From: Pelagihabitans sp947500445
GTDB taxonomy: Bacteria; Bacteroidota; Bacteroidia; Flavobacteriales; Flavobacteriaceae
DNA length: 64,000 nucleotides
Assembly (NCBI RefSeq): GCF_050589625.1
Contig: NZ_JBNGOP010000012.1
Span: 62,001-126,000, forward strand
Direction: 5' to 3'
Part shown: positions 42,163 to 52,600 of the stretch, one piece after another
Numbering within the stretch: position 1 is the first letter of the stretch
Layout of the letters: each line of letters starts with the position of its first letter
The notes under the pieces: generated by a model
Told to the model about the DNA's origin: nothing
What the model saw: the letters and a program-made list of their open reading frames with translations, nothing else
The model's database searches: none
Program-made: the position numbers and the translations under genes

Positions 42163-43317
42163 ATGCGCAGAGCGATACTTTGTTTATTAGGTTTGTTGGT
42201 GTTCGTACCCTTGTACGGGCAGCTGCCGATCCGCGTGCTCGGGAGTCTTTCCGACGGTGTTTCGGAAACATCGGGGCTGCTGTTTTACAAGGATAAGCTC
42301 CTTACGCACAACGATTCAGGAAATGCGCCCCAGTTGTTCGTGATCGATACCCTTTCGCGACGGGTGGAAAGAGTGGTGCAAATAGAAAATGCCGTAAATA
42401 TCGATTGGGAAGCGATGGCCCAGGACAACGATTATATGTATATCGGGGATTTAGGTAATGTTTCAGGATTGCGGACCGATTTGACGGTGTACCGAATAGC
42501 CAAAAACGATTTCGACAATGCCGATACCGTTAACGCGGAGACCATTGTCTTTTCCTATCCCGATCAAACGGCACCAGAACCGGATGAAAATAGTGATTTT
42601 GATGCGGAAGCCATGTTCGTACTGCATGATAAGTTGGTAGTACTGACCAAGCAATGGCGGCAAAATGGTACCACTGCCTATACGATACCTAAAATTCCGG
42701 GACGCTACACGGCAGAAAGATGGGACTCCCTGTCCTCCATAGGCCTGGTTACGGGAGCAACCTATAATGAAGCCACGCAATTACTTTATTTTACGGGCTA
42801 TTCACGACAGTTGAGCCCTTTTGTCTACCGTGTGGAAGGTGTTTTGGAAAACAGCGTTTTCGGAGGCGCCGTTACCAGACTACCCATAAATATCGGCTTC
42901 GCACAGGTTGAAGGAATTACCGACGTGGATGCCAATACCTATATGCTTTCCTCTGAGTTTTTCGAAAGGCAAAGCCCTTCCATTACGTTTTCACCAACCT
43001 TGTATTCCCTTACCACCGAGGATATGGAAGTGTCCCAAGAGCTCCCCGAACCGATTACAGAACCGGAACCCGATGTGATGGAGCTTGTAGTATATCAACC
43101 CGTTGGCCGTACGCAATTGTCCTATGTTCTGCCCAACGAGCATCCGCGACCCGTTGCGCGAGCGATTTTTAGCCTTGAGGGGCAACTGCTCCGATACCAA
43201 ACCGGGGACCTGCTGTTATCCGACACTATTTTTACTGCGGACCTGCCCAATGGAACATACGTATTGACCCTATATTTTGGGGAATTCAAATTGACCCGTG
43301 CATTCGTACTGTATTAG
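42163..43317 (+). CDS. Secreted propeller-like protein with C-terminal sorting-type end
   Basis: 384 residues, signal peptide MRRAILCLLGLLVFVPLYGQ. The body has repeated strands such as DKLLTHNDSGNAPQLFVID, IDWEAMAQDNDYMYIGDLGN and DAEAMFVLHDKLVVLTKQW, as in beta-propeller secreted proteins. The last 70 residues (ARAIFSLEGQLLRYQTGD, LPNGTYVLTLYFGE) look like a type IX secretion C-terminal domain. Function unknown. Confidence 0.65.
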   Translation: MRRAILCLLGLLVFVPLYGQLPIRVLGSLSDGVSETSGLLFYKDKLLTHNDSGNAPQLFVIDTLSRRVERVVQIENAVNIDWEAMAQDNDYMYIGDLGNVSGLRTDLTVYRIAKNDFDNADTVNAETIVFSYPDQTAPEPDENSDFDAEAMFVLHDKLVVLTKQWRQNGTTAYTIPKIPGRYTAERWDSLSSIGLVTGATYNEATQLLYFTGYSRQLSPFVYRVEGVLENSVFGGAVTRLPINIGFAQVEGITDVDANTYMLSSEFFERQSPSITFSPTLYSLTTEDMEVSQELPEPITEPEPDVMELVVYQPVGRTQLSYVLPNEHPRPVARAIFSLEGQLLRYQTGDLLLSDTIFTADLPNGTYVLTLYFGEFKLTRAFVLY

Positions 43318-43389
43318 GGTAGCGAAAACCCAAAGCCTAGCTCTTGGACATTTAGGATTCTCTTAACAAGGCCCCTATCCCTTTATACC

Positions 43390-43397
43390 TAGTTTTG
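43390..43397 (+). promoter_or_regulatory. Bacteroidota -7 box (TAGTTTTG) for the DUF2911 gene
   Basis: TAGTTTTG matches TAnnTTTG and stands 23 bases before the ATG at 43421. Confidence 0.45.
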
Positions 43398-43420
43398 CAA
43401 AAACTTAAATCCAATACAAA

Positions 43421-44266
43421 ATGAAAAAAATGATTCTCTTTTTTTGTGCCGCTATGGTTTCCTTGGCGACCGAAGCACAGATAAAAACACCACAGCCGAG
43501 TCCCATGGCGAAGGTAACGCAGGTAGTAGGTTTGACCGATGTTACTTTGGAATATTCACGTCCGGCAATGCGCGGCAGAACAATTTTTGGCGATTTGGTT
43601 CCCTTTGATCAACTTTGGAGAACAGGTGCCAACAAAAATAGCATCATCACCTTCAGTGAAGACGTCAAAATTTCAGGCAAAGCTTTAAAAGCCGGTTCGT
43701 ACGCGATTTTTACAAAACCCGGTGAAACCGTTTGGGAGGTCAATTTTTATACCGATACCGAAAACTGGGGAACACCACGTAACTGGGACGCTACCAAAGT
43801 AGCGGCCGTAGTTAGGGCGAATGCTACCAAAACCACGGACATGGCCGAATCGTTCACGATCAGCGTAGACCACGTATCCGAAACCGGCGCACATCTTGTG
43901 ATTTCTTGGGCCGATACCAAAGTGGCCATTCCTTTTGAAGTACCGACCGACAGTGCGGTTACCGCTAATATCGATAAGGTAATGGGAGGCCCCGATGCAG
44001 GGGATTATTATGCCGCTGCCGTGTACTATTTGAAAGCGGACAAGGACATCAATAAAGCCAAAGAATGGATGGATAAGGCCATGGCAATGACCGAAAAACC
44101 GGCATTTTGGCAAATGCGACAGCAATCGTTGATCTATGCGAAGGCGGGAGACAAAAAAGCGGCCATTGAAACCGCAAAAAAATCGTTGGCCGCTGCGGAA
44201 GTTGCCGGTAACGGTGATTATGTTAAAATGAACAAGGACTCCTTAAAGGAGTGGGGGGCAATGTAA
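43421..44266 (+). CDS. Secreted DUF2911 protein
   Basis: 281 residues with a signal peptide (MKKMILFFCAAMVSLATEAQ). The DUF2911 domain follows (QVVGLTDVTLEYSRPAMRGR, FDQLWRTGANKNSIITFSEDV), with a helical TPR-like C-terminus (AKEWMDKAMAMTEKPAFWQM). Role unknown; single transcription unit with a strong terminator. Confidence 0.85.
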   Translation: MKKMILFFCAAMVSLATEAQIKTPQPSPMAKVTQVVGLTDVTLEYSRPAMRGRTIFGDLVPFDQLWRTGANKNSIITFSEDVKISGKALKAGSYAIFTKPGETVWEVNFYTDTENWGTPRNWDATKVAAVVRANATKTTDMAESFTISVDHVSETGAHLVISWADTKVAIPFEVPTDSAVTANIDKVMGGPDAGDYYAAAVYYLKADKDINKAKEWMDKAMAMTEKPAFWQMRQQSLIYAKAGDKKAAIETAKKSLAAAEVAGNGDYVKMNKDSLKEWGAM

Positions 44267-44281
44267 TCCTTCATATATGCT

Positions 44282-44322
44282 AAAAGTAAAAGACCCGGCT
44301 CCTGGCCGGGTCTTTTACTTTT
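44282..44322 (+). terminator. Bidirectional terminator after the DUF2911 gene
   Basis: A 17 bp perfect stem AAAAGTAAAAGACCCGG / CCGGGTCTTTTACTTTT with a 7-base loop. The T tract on both sides lets it work for both strands. Directly after it, TACCATTTGAAATGGTA (44330-44346) is a minimal copy of the inverted-repeat family seen at 33.4 kb. Confidence 0.85.
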
Positions 44323-44456
44323 AGCATTTTACCATTTGAAATGGTATCATATACCCACTAATTGATCAAGCGTACGGTTTACCTTTGTATCGTCCGTCGC
44401 CCGAAAGGAGGTGTAACACCATCTTCCACATAAGCTTTTGAAATAACGGGAACGGT

Positions 44457-47400
44457 TTAATTCGTTTTGTTTTGATCGTTCGCCAAAACCTGGTGTACTG
44501 CCTTCAATATGACGGGAGCCGAATCATTGATCGTAATCAAATAGTAGGTTTGCCCCTTTACGATTATTTTCCCAATATCACGGGCCGGTCCGGCAACATC
44601 AAAGGAAGCGGTATCGGAAAGGAAAAACCCGCCTTTTTTATCATTGAGCAACAACTGGCCATGTGAGGCGTCCATACGGCCCAATTGAGTGTTTATTTGA
44701 TAGTCGTTACCCACCAAAAGTACATCTTCCCAACCGTCGCCGTTCACATCGTCGACCAACATATCCTTTATGACCGAAGCGTTCACCAAAAGCGGTAAGG
44801 TCTTGATACGAAAACGTCCGTTACCCGTATTTTCAAAATATAACGTCCGTAGTTCGAATACCGACTTTTTTACAACGCTTTCCAAATTCCGTTTCGGAAA
44901 CAGTTCTGCAAAGCGCGCCCCGGCAAAAGCTTTATAGCTTAAGTAGCCTTTCTTTAGCACCGGCATCTGTTGTACTAGGGCATCCCTAGAGGAGAAAGGG
45001 GTTTCCGTACCGTCGTGGACATGGGTAATCACAGTTTCCATGTGACCGTTACCGTCAAAGTCGCTCCGGTAAAGATGTACGGGTGTTTTCATGGAGGCCC
45101 TTATTCTGCTGTTGCTACCCCAGTTGCCGGCAATGAGGTCCAAATCGCCATCTTTATCAAAATCACATGCCTTCACACTGTTCCACCAGCCATGGGTGTT
45201 CCCCAGACCGGTTTCTTTTTGAATGGAAACTAATTTGCCATCGTTCAAAAAGATCGTTACGGGCATCCAATGTCCTACGGTAATAAGATCCAGGTAGCCA
45301 TTGTTGTCCATGTCCGCCCAAAGGGCATCCTTAACGATACCCACATCCTTAAAATCGGGAGCGAAACTGTCCGTAATATCGGTAAACCCTGCGCTGCCAT
45401 CGTTTTCAAAAACATATTGCCTTGACGTTTCCCCAAAAGACAACGGCACTTCATCGGAGCAAACGGTAAGGTCAAGGTCGCCATCCGAATCGATGTCCGC
45501 AGCAATCACTTTTGTGGCATTAATGGCAAGGGTCTCGAATTGGGTCGTATCCTTCGTGAAAATCCCTTTATGATTTCTGTAAAAACGCGGTTTCAGCCGT
45601 TTGGCCAAACGGGTTTCGCTACTTCCGGAAACCACCGCCAAATCCAGATCCCCATCCCCGTCCGCATCAAAAAAAGTCTGCGCAACGTCCTCGCTCGGGG
45701 CATCCTGGATGAACCTTTCGTTTTGGGCCATGGTAAAGGTGCCGGATGAATCCTGTAAAAACAATTGGGAAGGCTGGGTCCGTGCACCCGATAAAAAAAG
45801 GTCGTCGGAACCATTGCCGTCAATATCCGCGACGGCCACCGCGGGCCCGTTATTGGTATTTGCAAAGGGGAGCAAGGGGTTTCGATCAAAGGCGTTGGTC
45901 GGCTTTTCCGTATGCTTGTATGCCAATCCGATGGAGTCATTGACGATAAGTAGGGAGTCTTTTGTTTTTATCTCGGTTTTGGAAGGGGTAACAGCTTTAT
46001 GTTGATACAGACGAAGGGTTTGGCGTGCCGCGATGTTTTGGAGTCTTTGTTGTTTTCCATCGGGCCAGACGACTTCCAACGTTCGTATGATGCTGTCCTT
46101 CCCGATTCCGAGGTGCATTTGCTGAGGAACCGCCGAAAGATACCCTCGCGATACATAATGTTCCTGTACAATGGTATGGTTATCGGTAGTCGCCGTAACC
46201 TTGGTACCGATGCCAAAGGTATTTTTCGTATTCCCTTCAAAAGATAGTTTTAGGTAGTTCGACCTATCGGAGAGCGTATTCTGTAAAAGATGGGCGGTAT
46301 CATTGGCGTTGTTGACGACCAGGTCCAGATCGCCATCATTGTCCAGGTCGGCGTAAACCGAACCGTTGCTAAATGTTTCGGCACCGTTGTCCCATTCGGA
46401 AGAAGTATCCGAAAAGGTGAGGTCGCCATTGTTCTTGAAAAAAACATTGGCACGCTTGTTTTGGGGAATGTTCTCGATGAGTTTGAGGTTCCTTTCCCCG
46501 GAATCGGTGGCGTCCGAATTTTGGAGAAGCGTGTTGGATAAATAGTTGATAAAGTCAAGATCATTGGTAGCCCTTATGATGCCGTTGGAAACAAAAATAT
46601 CCTTATATCCATCATTATCATAATCGGCCACTAGGGCGCTCCACGACCAATCGGTCGCTTCGATACCGGATAGATGGGCAATTTCGCTAAAGTTGAGCCC
46701 GCCTAAATTTAGGTGAAGGGTATTTTGCATGTATTGCGGTGCATAGGAGTTGTTCAGGTAGTTTTGGTATACGGGGAAGGGCGACTCCACTCCGGAGCGT
46801 TTGTATGTTTCGAGTTTTTGGGGAAGCATATCCAAGGAAACGATATCCATACGTCCATCATTGTTAATGTCGGCAATGTCATTGCCCATGGAAAGATGCG
46901 AGGTATGGCCCAGTTTTAATTCGTTTCGGGTGATCAAATCGGAGAATGTACCGTTCTTTTGATTGACGTACAGGTAGTCGTTTTCGTAAAAATCATTGCC
47001 TACATAAATGTCCGGATATCCGTCATCGTTCAGATCGCTTACCGCTAGTCCCAGACCATAACCGATCTTTCCCTGAAAAATACCGGCGTTTAGGCTGACA
47101 TCTACAAAAATGCCGTTTTGGTTTTCGTACAAGCGATCTCCCGAATACGCGTTATATAACTTTCTTCGGTCACCGTTGCCATAACTATCATTGGGTTGCG
47201 TGGAATGGTTGAGCAGGTAAACATCCAAATCGCCATCGCGATCATAATCAAAAAACGAAGCCTGTGTTGCCAAACCCGAAAAATCGAGGCCATAAGCGGC
47301 GGCCATTTCCTTGAATATTGGAATGCCCGAAGGTGAGATACCCTGATTTATATAGAGAAGATTGGTTCCTGAAAGGCCCAATTCGGGAAGCGACACTTTA

Positions 47401-47837
47401 CAAACGTAAAGATCCAAAAGTCCATCCGCATTAATGTCGACATGCGTTACACCGGTGGTCCATCCACTGTCGTTGGCAATACCGGATATTTCGGTCACTT
47501 CTTCAAATCGGAAATTCCCTTTGTTTAGGTAGAGCGCATCGGCTTTTTGATTGGCGGTAAAGTAAAGATCGATCAATCCGTCCATATTGAAATCGGCCGC
47601 GGCGACACCGGCACCGTTATAAAAATACAGGTACTCCAATACGTTCAGTTCGGTACTGGGCGAAAGGGTGTTTTCAAATGTAAGTTGAGATACGGATGGG
47701 GCTATGCGCTCAAAAAGGGGCGGAGGTACCTCCTTACAGGCCGTGGTGAACAAAAGACCGCTCAGAAAAAGGATGGTCACCGATAGGGAAGGCATAGTGT
47801 TATGGCGTATGATCATTTTTCCAGTATCGTTTACCAT
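44457..47837 (-). CDS. CRTAC1/FG-GAP repeat lipoprotein (ASPIC/UnbV type)
   Basis: About 1,112-1,126 residues depending on the start (ATG at 47837, 47816 or 47795; the last gives MPSLSVTILFLSGLLFTTAC, a clean lipoprotein signal). Many FG-GAP/VCBS calcium-binding repeats (DFNMDGLIDLYF, DYDRDGDLDVYLLN, DLDNDGDLDLVVNN) form one or two seven-bladed propellers, with an ASPIC/UnbV segment in the middle (LEVVWPDGKQQRL). It is likely exposed on the cell surface. It stands beside the PUL and shares the LacI-type operator, so it probably belongs to the same regulon. Confidence 0.85.
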   Translation of the reverse strand: MVNDTGKMIIRHNTMPSLSVTILFLSGLLFTTACKEVPPPLFERIAPSVSQLTFENTLSPSTELNVLEYLYFYNGAGVAAADFNMDGLIDLYFTANQKADALYLNKGNFRFEEVTEISGIANDSGWTTGVTHVDINADGLLDLYVCKVSLPELGLSGTNLLYINQGISPSGIPIFKEMAAAYGLDFSGLATQASFFDYDRDGDLDVYLLNHSTQPNDSYGNGDRRKLYNAYSGDRLYENQNGIFVDVSLNAGIFQGKIGYGLGLAVSDLNDDGYPDIYVGNDFYENDYLYVNQKNGTFSDLITRNELKLGHTSHLSMGNDIADINNDGRMDIVSLDMLPQKLETYKRSGVESPFPVYQNYLNNSYAPQYMQNTLHLNLGGLNFSEIAHLSGIEATDWSWSALVADYDNDGYKDIFVSNGIIRATNDLDFINYLSNTLLQNSDATDSGERNLKLIENIPQNKRANVFFKNNGDLTFSDTSSEWDNGAETFSNGSVYADLDNDGDLDLVVNNANDTAHLLQNTLSDRSNYLKLSFEGNTKNTFGIGTKVTATTDNHTIVQEHYVSRGYLSAVPQQMHLGIGKDSIIRTLEVVWPDGKQQRLQNIAARQTLRLYQHKAVTPSKTEIKTKDSLLIVNDSIGLAYKHTEKPTNAFDRNPLLPFANTNNGPAVAVADIDGNGSDDLFLSGARTQPSQLFLQDSSGTFTMAQNERFIQDAPSEDVAQTFFDADGDGDLDLAVVSGSSETRLAKRLKPRFYRNHKGIFTKDTTQFETLAINATKVIAADIDSDGDLDLTVCSDEVPLSFGETSRQYVFENDGSAGFTDITDSFAPDFKDVGIVKDALWADMDNNGYLDLITVGHWMPVTIFLNDGKLVSIQKETGLGNTHGWWNSVKACDFDKDGDLDLIAGNWGSNSRIRASMKTPVHLYRSDFDGNGHMETVITHVHDGTETPFSSRDALVQQMPVLKKGYLSYKAFAGARFAELFPKRNLESVVKKSVFELRTLYFENTGNGRFRIKTLPLLVNASVIKDMLVDDVNGDGWEDVLLVGNDYQINTQLGRMDASHGQLLLNDKKGGFFLSDTASFDVAGPARDIGKIIVKGQTYYLITINDSAPVILKAVHQVLANDQNKTN

Positions 47838-47944
47838 TATGTTTTCAAATACATAATCCAGGGCGCTATACTAGGGTACGGTACATTTTATTTGGTATGC
47901 TTCAAAACATTAAGACGTCTTCTAATTGAACGGACTGACGGACG

Positions 47945-47975
47945 CAAAAATAACGATTTATTACAATCGATTGTA
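47945..47975 (-). promoter_or_regulatory. LacI-type operator and -7 box upstream of the CRTAC1 gene
   Basis: TACAATCGATTGTA (47962-47975) is a perfect 14 bp palindrome, also present upstream of susC. Ten bases downstream on the minus strand is TATTTTTG (47945-47952), a TAnnTTTG box. The rest of 47838-48354 shows no gene. Confidence 0.65.
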
Positions 47976-48354
47976 TTAATGTTGAAAATTGATGTGCCGT
48001 ATGCTTCAAAAAGGACAGGTTGGTCTAGTTTGTTCTTGGCTCGTTTCACGGTTGCTTTTTTTAAGGAAAAAGAACAATTTAAAACGAATGGAATGCCTCT
48101 TTTTTCCATCAGCCGCCTTCATGTTCCGTTTTGGCTCCCAGCCTAGGGTAAGAAGGAAATTAACATTACTTGAAAAAGTTAAACGATAAAACAAGGACAT
48201 TTTTAAGACAATGAAGTAACGATTGTATGAAAAATGACGGTTAAACAAAAAAGTTTAAATAACTTGGTCCCTAACGGTCGGGCTTCAAAAGCCTTTCTCT
48301 TAATGTAATGAGTACCTTAGAGCACAACCAAACGCTACCATACCAGTCGCTAAA

Positions 48355-49377
48355 ATGAAGAACGGAAAACCTACCATTCACGAAATAGCCAGAGAATTGA
48401 ACTTGGATAGTTCTACGGTCTCCAGGGCACTTAACAATAGTGATCGGGTAACAAAAAAGACAATAGATAGGGTAACTAGAAAAGCCGAAGAAATGGGCTA
48501 TCGACGAAACTTGATGGCCTCTAACCTGAGAAAGAAAAAATCCAATACCATTGGTGTAATAGTCCCCAGAATATCACGATACTTTTTTTCCTCTACCATC
48601 GCGGGAATAGATGAAGCGGCTTTTGCGGCCGGATACAATGTAATTATCTGCCAATCCCTTGAAGAGCTTGAAAGGGAGCAGGGCATTATCAGTAATTTGA
48701 TGGCGAACCAAGTTGACGGTGTGTTGATATCGGTGTCAATGGAAACCAAGAATGGAAGGCACTTAAAACAACTGCGCGATAGTGGTATCCCCCTAATCTT
48801 TTTTGACAGACATTTAAAGGAACTTGAAGGAAGCGGCAAGGTGCTCATCAACGACGAAGATGCAGCTGCAAAGGCCACGGGCCATCTTATAGAAATTGGC
48901 TGCAAAAAAATAGCACACTTTACCGGGCCGAGTACCCTTCAAATCTACAAAAGCCGTTTGAAAGGCTATCGGTCCGGCCTACGGAAATACCAACTTCCTT
49001 ATGACCCTGATTTGGTGGTCAGCTCTAGATTGTCGGAAAAGGATGGAATCATGTCCGTAAAAAAGATATTGGAGAAGAATTCGGAAATCGATGGTATTTT
49101 TTCGGCCAATGACGTTGCCGCCATTGGAGCCATGAAGTACTTGAAAAGCATTGGAAAAAAAATTCCCGACGACATCGCTTTGGTCGGTTTTAGTAACGAA
49201 CCAATTTCCGAAGTAATAGAACCTGCGTTGACGACCATCGATCAATCTCCTTATGAAATCGGTAAAATAGCCTGTAGTCTGTTGATAGAACAGATCGGAA
49301 ACAAGACGTCCGACGCAAACAGCAGGACTATCATTTTGGAGTCTACCTTGTTGGAACGGGATTCAACAAAGAGGTAA
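48355..49377 (+). CDS. LacI-family transcriptional regulator of the PUL
   Basis: 340 residues. The N-terminal HTH reads PTIHEIARELNLDSSTVSRALN, followed by the hinge helix (RKKKSNTIGVIVP) and a periplasmic-binding-protein-like effector domain (GVIVPRISRYFF, FFDRHLKEL, GFSNEPISEVIEP). Its probable operator is AATACAATCGATTGTATT, which lies upstream of susC and of the CRTAC1 gene. The inducer would be a sugar released from the locus substrate. Confidence 0.9.
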   Translation: MKNGKPTIHEIARELNLDSSTVSRALNNSDRVTKKTIDRVTRKAEEMGYRRNLMASNLRKKKSNTIGVIVPRISRYFFSSTIAGIDEAAFAAGYNVIICQSLEELEREQGIISNLMANQVDGVLISVSMETKNGRHLKQLRDSGIPLIFFDRHLKELEGSGKVLINDEDAAAKATGHLIEIGCKKIAHFTGPSTLQIYKSRLKGYRSGLRKYQLPYDPDLVVSSRLSEKDGIMSVKKILEKNSEIDGIFSANDVAAIGAMKYLKSIGKKIPDDIALVGFSNEPISEVIEPALTTIDQSPYEIGKIACSLLIEQIGNKTSDANSRTIILESTLLERDSTKR

Positions 49378-49565
49378 AACCAGTACTCCGCTTCAGAAGC
49401 AGCGCAATAGTGCGGACGGCCTTACTTGGCCTTGCACGTACCGGCAAACGTTCTTCAACGTCGGTATGGTGGTTTCCAATGTATTCGGATAGCTTATTTT
49501 TTCGGATAGTAAAGCGCCTGAATATGATAATCGAAAATTTCAGATCATTTTTTTGATAAAACAAT

Positions 49566-49607
49566 AATACAATCGATTGTATTTTTAAAAATCCTTTCGT
49601 ATCCTTG
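49566..49607 (+). promoter_or_regulatory. susC promoter overlapped by the LacI-type operator
   Basis: The perfect 18 bp palindrome AATACAATCGATTGTATT (49566-49583) contains TTG (49577-49579), and TATCCTTG (49600-49607) follows 20 bases later: a Bacteroidota -33/-7 pair. A bound repressor would cover the -33 element. Confidence 0.65.
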
Positions 49608-49640
49608 TAGCGATAATTAACCAATTTTTAACACAGGAAC

Positions 49641-52600
49641 ATGAAAGAAAGAATGAAACGTAAGAAATGGATCATGCCGTTTACGGTGCTGTTTTTTGGG
49701 ATGTGCATGTCGGTTGCCAACGCATTTTCCGCCACAGCCCTTACCAGTAACGTTCAAGCTATGGTAACCGGAAATGTTGTGGCCGATGACGGTGTGGCAC
49801 TCCCCGGCGTATCGGTCTCGATCAAAGGAACCGATAAAGGGGTAGTGGCCGATTTCGATGGGAACTTTGAGATAATGGTTCCCGACGGGGACGCAGTTTT
49901 GGTCTTCAGTTATATCGGATACACTACCAACGAGGTTAGCGTAGGAAATCAATCTGTAATCAATGTCGTTTTACAGGAAGATGTTTCAAAACTCGATGAG
50001 GTGGTGGTAATCGGATATGGTACACAAAAGAAAAGTGATGTCACCGGTGCCGTGGCCTCTGTAAGGACGGAGGAACTTACCGCTTTTCCGATTCAAAGTG
50101 CCGAGCAGGCCCTGCAAGGGAGGGCTGCCGGTGTAAATATATCCGCCAACAACGGGGGAGAACCGGGCGGGGAGCTAAAAATACGCGTACGTGGGGCTAC
50201 CTCGATCAATGCGAATAGTTCCCCTTTAATCGTAGTGGACGGTTTTGTCGATGGGGTAATACCGCCACCGGAGGATATTGCTTCCATAGACATCCTTAAA
50301 GATGCTTCGGCAGCGGCAATTTATGGATCTCGAGCAGCCAGTGGTGTGGTATTGGTAACCACTAAAAAAGGTAAAAAAGGCAAGATAACCGTTGAAGTGA
50401 ACTCCTCCTTATCCGCACAGGAAGTCATCAACCGATTGGATCTAATGAATGCCGATCAGTTCGGGCAATATGTATCCCAGTTGACCAATGCCCCGTACGA
50501 ACAAGGTCCCGCAAATACCGATTGGCAAGATCTTATTTTTCAAACAGGATTTTTTTCCAATCAACAGGCATCGGTTTCCGGCGGGTCCGAAAATATCGAC
50601 TTTTATATTTCAGGAACGTATTTGGACCAGAAAGGGGCCGTTATCAACTCTGATTTCGAGCGTTTTTCTTTTTTGAGCAGCGTAAATTTCAAGGCATCCG
50701 ACAAGTTTAAGGGAGGTATGAACCTTTTTGGAAGGTTTTCCAGTACCAACGGTATTTCGACGCAGACCGGATCCGGTGGTGCTGGTGGCGCGGACGCAAT
50801 TTCCTCTGCCCACAGGTTCGCTCCCGATCGATCCATCTTTAATGAGCAAGGCGGTTTTCAGGTAAACACCGTTGGAGACCCTATCGATAACCCCTTCGCC
50901 ATCGCTACCGAACGGGTAAATGAGACCATCAACGATTTGATGCGGGCCAATTTATTTGGGGAATATCAGTTTTTCGATGGACTTCGTTTTCGTTCGACCT
51001 TGGGTTATCGTACGATTAACCAACGCACGGGAATCTTTATCCCCAGTACCTTGGTGGGCGCCAGTGGTTTTGGCGGGGAAGCAAGGATCGAAACATCCAG
51101 AAATACGAACTTGTTGAACGAAAATTATTTTACCTACGATACGTCGTTGGGTGAACTGAGCTCGTTAACGCTTACAGCAGGTTTTTCCTATCAAAATGAG
51201 GTGAACGAAAACCTTTTTACGGGCGCGAGGGATTTTGTGTCCGAGAGCGTCTCTTTCCGGAACTTGTCAACCGGAAATACCCAGTTGGTACCTCGGTCCT
51301 CGATAACCGAAATAGAACGGGAGTCGGTCTACGGGCGATTGCAATTAAATCTTTCCGAAAAGTATTTGTTTACCGCGACCGCCAGGTACGACGGGTCCTC
51401 TAACTTTAGTCGAAACAACAAATGGGCCTTTTTTCCATCTGCCGCATTGGCATGGAATATGGGCAAGGAAGATTTTTTATCGGAAAGCAACACCATCTCC
51501 AATTGGAAATGGCGGGTGAGCTATGGGGTACTTGGAAATCCGACCTCTCCGGCCTATGGTACGTTGGCACGTTATGATGGTCGCTATTATGCCATAGGGG
51601 CAAGTACTTCCAACGCGGTGGCCCCGGCCAACCTCGCCAACGACGACCTTAAGTGGGAATCATCGTATCAACTGAATGTGGGGATGGATGTCGGTCTCTT
51701 GGACAATCGCATTAATCTTTCGCTGGAGTATTATAACATCGATACGGAAGACCTTATCTTCGACCAGCCCATCAATCCCTTGGCAGGTATCGAGGGGGGT
51801 ACACAAACACGGAACATAGGTGAAATGAACAACACCGGGGTCGAGTTTAGTTTGAACAGTACGAACATTGCCACCGACGATTTTACCTGGAATACCGATT
51901 TTAACATCTCTACGAACATCAACGAAGTGGTTTCCCTGAACGAGGGACAGGACGTGTTTTATAGTTCCGCTCCCGCACACCTGCTCATCGATCAAACGCA
52001 GGTGCTAAGGGAAGGTGAGGCCGTGGGTTCTTTTTGGGGCTTTATATACGACGGGGTGTACCAAGGCGGTGCGGTTCCCGAAGGATCCGTCGTAATTCCA
52101 AGGGATCGCGATGCCGGGCCGCAGGCAGGGGATATCCTGTACCGGGATACCAATGGCCGTGACGACAACGGGGACCTTACCGGGCAGCCCGACGGACAAT
52201 TGAATACCGATGATCGTACCGTAATCGGAGACCCCAACCCCGATTTCATAATGGGGCTCAACAACAGCATAACGTACAAGGGACTGGACCTTAATTTCTT
52301 TTTTCAGGCTGCAGTAGGCGGCGATATACTAAATTATACGTTCATGGAACTGGCTTCCGGATCGGCAAACGGTACCACCGATCTACTGAATGCCTGGACG
52401 CCTACCAATACCGATACCGATATTCCGGCAGCGGCATTTCGACCCGCGGAAGTAAGTAATCGCTTTGTCTATGATGGAAGTTATGTGCGTTTGAAAAACC
52501 TTTCTTTGGGATATTCCTTCCCGGAGCGGCTGCTGGAGAACGTAGGCCTACAAAAGCTTAGGGTATTTATCAGTGGTCAGAACTTGCTCACCTTTACCGA

